From an uncultured Spirochaetales bacterium (GTDB lineage Bacteria > Spirochaetota > Spirochaetia > Sphaerochaetales > Sphaerochaetaceae), in NCBI GenBank assembly GCA_934271365.1, contig CAKQRI010000002.1, forward strand, positions 62,001 to 126,000: DNA of 64,000 nt, in the 5' to 3' direction. The translations under genes were made by a program, and so were the position numbers. Below the pieces are notes generated by a model. That model saw only the letters and a list, made by a program, of their open reading frames with translations. It did no database searches and was not told the origin of the DNA. Shown one piece after another: positions 61,076 to 64,000 of the stretch (the stretch's first letter is position 1; every line of letters starts with the position of its first letter).

Positions 61076-61960
61076 TCAGGAAAAGACCTCTTCTGCCAAT
61101 GGTATGGATTTCATTGCTCCTTCTCTTGAAACTGCAATTCCAGAAGCCTTTGTAGCATAATACATAGCTTTCTCTGGATTATATCCTCTTATTCTAGATG
61201 CTATGAAATAACCTGCGAAAGTGTCTCCTGCAGCGGTGGTGTCTACTACTGGTCCATTGATTATTGGCTGATAGTACCTTTCTTCTTTATTCTGATAAAA
61301 TGCACCATTCTTTCCAACTGTCATAATGACTTCGCTTCCATTATAGTCAGATCTGAGCTTGTCAAGGATTCGTTCATAATCAGTATTTTCGGGAAGTCCT
61401 GCAAGTTCTGCAGCTTCTCCTTCATTTACAATGAGTATGTCTATATCATTTAAGGGTAGTGATAGAATCGAGCTGTCAAAAGGAGATGGATTGAAGACTA
61501 TCTTCATCTTCTTATCTTTTGCGCATCTGATTATATATGAAAGCTCATTTATCTCATTCTGGATTATTAGATATGATCCTTCTTCAATTCTGCTGAATGC
61601 ATCACGGATCTCCTCTTCTTTCTGTTCTCTATTTGCTCCAGAAAAGAGGATGATGGAATTCTCTCCATCATCTGAGAGCTGTATGATTGCATGGCCTGTG
61701 AATCCATCAGAGACTCTGACTTCTGATGTATCAACACCTGTTGCTTTTAGCGCATCCAGCAGGAATGCTCCATCTTTTCCTATTTTCCCTGCCATCTTAA
61801 CGGCACATCCAGCCTTAGCTAGAGCAGCTGCCTGGTTCTCTCCCTTTCCACCAGGATTCTTCTCTAGGCTTCTTGAGGAGAGCGTCTCTCCTGGCTTTAT
61901 CTGATGAGGTACATGATATATGTAGTCTATATTGAGTGATCCGTAACAGAGAATTTCCAT
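61076..61960 (-). CDS. PfkB-family carbohydrate kinase (ribokinase-like)
   Basis: 294 residues from ATG 61960 (AAGGA upstream; longer frames to 62050 lie in a promoter). N-terminal YGSLNIDYIYHVPHQIKPGETL and NPGGKGENQAAALAKAG match ribokinases; C-terminal DTTAAGDTFAGYF holds the anion hole and catalytic Asp. Substrate may be ribose, deoxyribose or another sugar; 2-keto-3-deoxygluconate cannot be excluded. An extended -10 TGC-TATAAT lies at 61985-61980. Confidence 0.88.
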   Translation of the reverse strand: MEILCYGSLNIDYIYHVPHQIKPGETLSSRSLEKNPGGKGENQAAALAKAGCAVKMAGKIGKDGAFLLDALKATGVDTSEVRVSDGFTGHAIIQLSDDGENSIILFSGANREQKEEEIRDAFSRIEEGSYLIIQNEINELSYIIRCAKDKKMKIVFNPSPFDSSILSLPLNDIDILIVNEGEAAELAGLPENTDYERILDKLRSDYNGSEVIMTVGKNGAFYQNKEERYYQPIINGPVVDTTAAGDTFAGYFIASRIRGYNPEKAMYYATKASGIAVSREGAMKSIPLAEEVFS

Positions 61961-61994
61961 CTGGCCATCCTTTTCAATGATTATAGCAGATATC

Positions 61995-62023
61995 TTGAAG
62001 CTTGTGATTTCCATGAATATCAT
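61995..62023 (+). promoter_or_regulatory. DUF362-gene promoter, leaderless geometry
   Basis: TTGAAG (61995-62000), 17-bp spacer, TATCAT (62018-62023), then 7 nt to ATG 62031. It overlaps the divergent kinase promoter. Confidence 0.6.
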
Positions 62024-62030
62024 AACAGAT

Positions 62031-63113
62031 ATGAAAGAGATAAGAGTCATCTATGGAAAGGATATAAAGAGGATTACAAAGGAGATTCTTAAGAGCTACA
62101 GAGTAGAGGATAGGATTCCTTCTAAAGATAGCAGGATAGGGCTTAAGCCTAATCTTGTTATTGCTGCAACTCCAGATTCAGGTGCAACAACGCACATGGA
62201 GATTATAGAAGGTGTAATAGAATATCTTCAGGATCATGGCTTTAATAATATCTCAATAATGGAAGGTTCCTGGGTTGGAGATGACACGGAAAGGGCATTC
62301 CGGATGAATGGCTATTATGATATCAGGAATAGATATGATGTCGGACTCTATGATCTGAAGAAAGACAGATATAAGACGATTATTGAGGATGGAGTCCGAA
62401 TGGAGATATCAGAGAGAGTCCTTTCTCTTGATTATATGATCAATCTACCTGTTCTGAAAGGGCACTGCCAGACTGGAATGACATGTGCAATGAAGAACCT
62501 GAAAGGCATCATGAGCGATAAGTCTAAAAGGCTTTTTCACCAACTTGGACTGATGAGGCCTATTGCTCTCCTTAATAAAGCATATAAGCCATCAATGACT
62601 CTGGTTGACAGCATCTGCGGAGATCTGGATTTCGAAGAAGGCGGAAATCCAGTAGAGACCAATAGGCTTATTCTTGGAGACGATTCTGTCTTGATTGATG
62701 CATATGCGGCCTCTTTGCTTGGCTTCAGTGAAGAAGATGTTGAATATATTCATCTTGGTGCAGAATATGGAGCTGGTTCTGATGATCTGGAAAACGCAGA
62801 GATCATAGAACTCAATAAGCCTGAAGATAGTGCTTTTGCAATGCCGGAGAGATATGCTTCTCGTCTTAAGTCTTTCACATCTCCATCTGCTGCATGCTCA
62901 TGCTGCTATGCAAACCTTATCCACGCATTAAAGAGGCTTGAAGATGATGGAGAGCTTCAGAGACTAAGAGGAGAGAGAATAGCAATCGGACAGGGCTGGA
63001 GAGGCAAAAGCATGAAGATTGGTGTTGGAGCATGCTGCAGCAGAGCTCTTTATGGCATTAGGAAATGTCCGCCAAGCGCAAGTGAGATAATAGAATTGCT
63101 TTCATCTATCTGA
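62031..63113 (+). CDS. DUF362 domain protein
   Basis: 360 residues. Conserved DUF362 segments: IGLKPNLVIAATPDSGATTH (KPN motif), ISIMEGSW, LINLPVLKGHCQTGMTCAMKNLKG, and a Cys-rich tail (CSCCYAN, GACC, KCPP) that could bind a metal or cluster, though no clean 4Fe-4S CxxCxxC is seen. Function unknown; members are often near redox genes. Starts at 62013 and 61977 are in frame, but a -10 ends 7 nt before 62031. The 3' end overlaps the convergent MATE gene by 12 nt. Confidence 0.82.
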   Translation: MKEIRVIYGKDIKRITKEILKSYRVEDRIPSKDSRIGLKPNLVIAATPDSGATTHMEIIEGVIEYLQDHGFNNISIMEGSWVGDDTERAFRMNGYYDIRNRYDVGLYDLKKDRYKTIIEDGVRMEISERVLSLDYMINLPVLKGHCQTGMTCAMKNLKGIMSDKSKRLFHQLGLMRPIALLNKAYKPSMTLVDSICGDLDFEEGGNPVETNRLILGDDSVLIDAYAASLLGFSEEDVEYIHLGAEYGAGSDDLENAEIIELNKPEDSAFAMPERYASRLKSFTSPSAACSCCYANLIHALKRLEDDGELQRLRGERIAIGQGWRGKSMKIGVGACCSRALYGIRKCPPSASEIIELLSSI

Positions 63114-64000
63114 TTCAGATACAACTCTGAATGCCGATATATCGACCTTCCTGTAGTAGATTGCAAGTATTATTGTGCATAAGAGCCAGCCTAATGGATA
63201 TCCAAGAGAAACAGTATATATATTGTTCCAGATCTTTGTAATCAGGAATAGATATGCCTGGCGGAATACGATGAACGTAGACATCATTATGATCATCGGC
63301 ACCTTTGTGTTTCCAGCTCCCTTAAGTGCCCCATTATGGATCTGGTTGAATCCTACGCAGATGAAGAATGGGCTTAAGAGTCTTAAGAATAGAACACCAT
63401 ATCTGATTACTTCTTCATCCTGGTTGAAGAGAAGCACGAAATAAGGAGCAGCAATCCATAGCACAATGATCATTGTGATAGCTATTGCAACATTGATTCT
63501 TGTCGCTACTTTTATCCCATGCATTGCCCGGTCTTTCTGCCCTGCACCTACATTCTGTCCGATGAATGTTGTGACAGATAGCCCGATTGACTGCATAGGA
63601 AGCAGGCAGATCTTATCAACCTTGGCATAGCTGGACCAGCCAGCCATAGCAGCAGATCCGAAGTAGTTGATGTAAGACTGTATGAATACATTTGAGAATG
63701 CTGTTACCATCATCTGCAGAGCTGTCGGAATTCCGACTCTGAGTATCTTCTGCATGATTTCTTTATGTATTCTGATTTTCTTCCATATTATTCTATAGCA
63801 GTTTTTCTCTGCTGTGAGTACAGTCATTACGAGTATTGCTGAAAGGACCTCCGCAATTACAGTTGCAAGAGCTGCTCCTGCAACTCCCATCCTGAATACA
63901 GCAATGAATATGATATCGAGTGTTATATTCATCACTGTTGAGAATATCAGGAAGTATAGAGGTCTTCGAGAATCTCCGACGGCGTTGAGTATTCCTGCAC
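63102..64000 (-). CDS. MATE-family efflux pump, 3' part
   Basis: The frame is open to the right edge; the N-terminal part lies outside the window. From the edge it reads GILNAVGDSRRPLYFLIFSTVMNI, the MATE helix-4/5 signature, followed by LRVGIPTALQMMVTAFSNVFIQSYIN (second-half repeat) and a normal C-terminus. About 298 residues are visible. Distinct from the MATE at 38623. A transport substrate cannot be named. Confidence 0.9.
   Translation of the reverse strand, partial: AGILNAVGDSRRPLYFLIFSTVMNITLDIIFIAVFRMGVAGAALATVIAEVLSAILVMTVLTAEKNCYRIIWKKIRIHKEIMQKILRVGIPTALQMMVTAFSNVFIQSYINYFGSAAMAGWSSYAKVDKICLLPMQSIGLSVTTFIGQNVGAGQKDRAMHGIKVATRINVAIAITMIIVLWIAAPYFVLLFNQDEEVIRYGVLFLRLLSPFFICVGFNQIHNGALKGAGNTKVPMIIMMSTFIVFRQAYLFLITKIWNNIYTVSLGYPLGWLLCTIILAIYYRKVDISAFRVVSESDR

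Noticed and set aside
61022..61129. 35-codon plus-strand ORF after AGGTGAG
   Set aside because: Overlaps the 3' end of the PfkB gene on the other strand, and no other support.

Overview
The window looks like a chromosomal segment of a fermentative, gut-type spirochaete (Sphaerochaeta/Treponema-like). The grounds are indirect. Exported binding proteins carry the AGG-(S/T)-KE start common in Spirochaetales. The DNA is low-to-mid GC. Central metabolism is anaerobic (pyruvate:ferredoxin oxidoreductase, NADP-type glutamate dehydrogenase, iron alcohol dehydrogenase). The lineage call is an inference that I could not test by search. I saw no rRNA, tRNA, CRISPR array or intact insertion sequence.

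Layout. 1-2056: 3' end of a topoisomerase IV/gyrase A gene overlapped by an RluA-type pseudouridine synthase. 2073-6366 (minus): an overlapping operon of a small membrane protein, a protein with two receiver-like domains fused to a PEP-synthase-type ATP-grasp domain, and an iron alcohol dehydrogenase. 6581-10954: gdhA, a broken MFS transporter, pyruvate kinase and a small membrane protein. 11320-16933: a six-gene operon for export and uptake (DUF6305-like protein, TRAP/DctM-like permease, 57-residue membrane protein, anchored M14-type metallohydrolase, lipoprotein, exported C69 dipeptidase). 17065-21489: phosphodiesterase with a stand-alone MgsA C-terminal domain protein, a DeoR regulator, a flavin reductase and DUF1275. 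21540-22600: an AT-rich patch of degraded genes. 22640-24857: an amino-acid (probably cystine) ABC transporter. 24946-26482: TetR regulator with a membrane-flavodoxin fusion. 26613-30309: a 48-residue Cys-containing ORF directly in front of nifJ. 30448-33829: uxuA-gntR-uxuB hexuronate operon. 34148-38494: WYL regulator plus a YesM/YesN two-component pair. 38623-40257: MATE pump and SlyX. 40258-51606 (minus): nine tightly packed genes, starting with a three-subunit xanthine-dehydrogenase-like enzyme coupled to dnaE, then yggT, recG, an HD hydrolase, rsmD and an acyl-ACP thioesterase. 52281-60160: Xre regulator, ligA, aminotransferase, ModE-like HTH, phosphofructokinase, an orphan, and an Rpn/PD-(D/E)XK nuclease. 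60233-64000: Xre-desulfoferrodoxin-like fusion, PfkB kinase, DUF362 and a partial MATE pump.

How genes work together. uxuA/uxuB feed hexuronates toward 2-keto-3-deoxygluconate. Phosphofructokinase, pyruvate kinase and PFOR carry carbon to acetyl-CoA, and the alcohol dehydrogenase can dispose of electrons. GDH plus the peptidase/transport operon and the amino-acid ABC system point to amino-acid and peptide use.

The most notable pattern is a recurrent promoter-to-start geometry. At least six genes that lack a Shine-Dalgarno have a -35/-10 pair with a 17-bp spacer ending 6-7 nt before the ATG (6366-, 19797-, 26482-, 40054+, 60853-, 62031+). This predicts leaderless mRNAs, several of them for transcription regulators. 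Other candidates for follow-up are the receiver-PEP-synthase fusion, the degenerate molybdoenzyme fused by overlap to dnaE, the Xre-superoxide-reductase-like fusion, the small Cys protein before PFOR, and a 13-bp inverted repeat that can mask the ribosome site of the Rpn gene.
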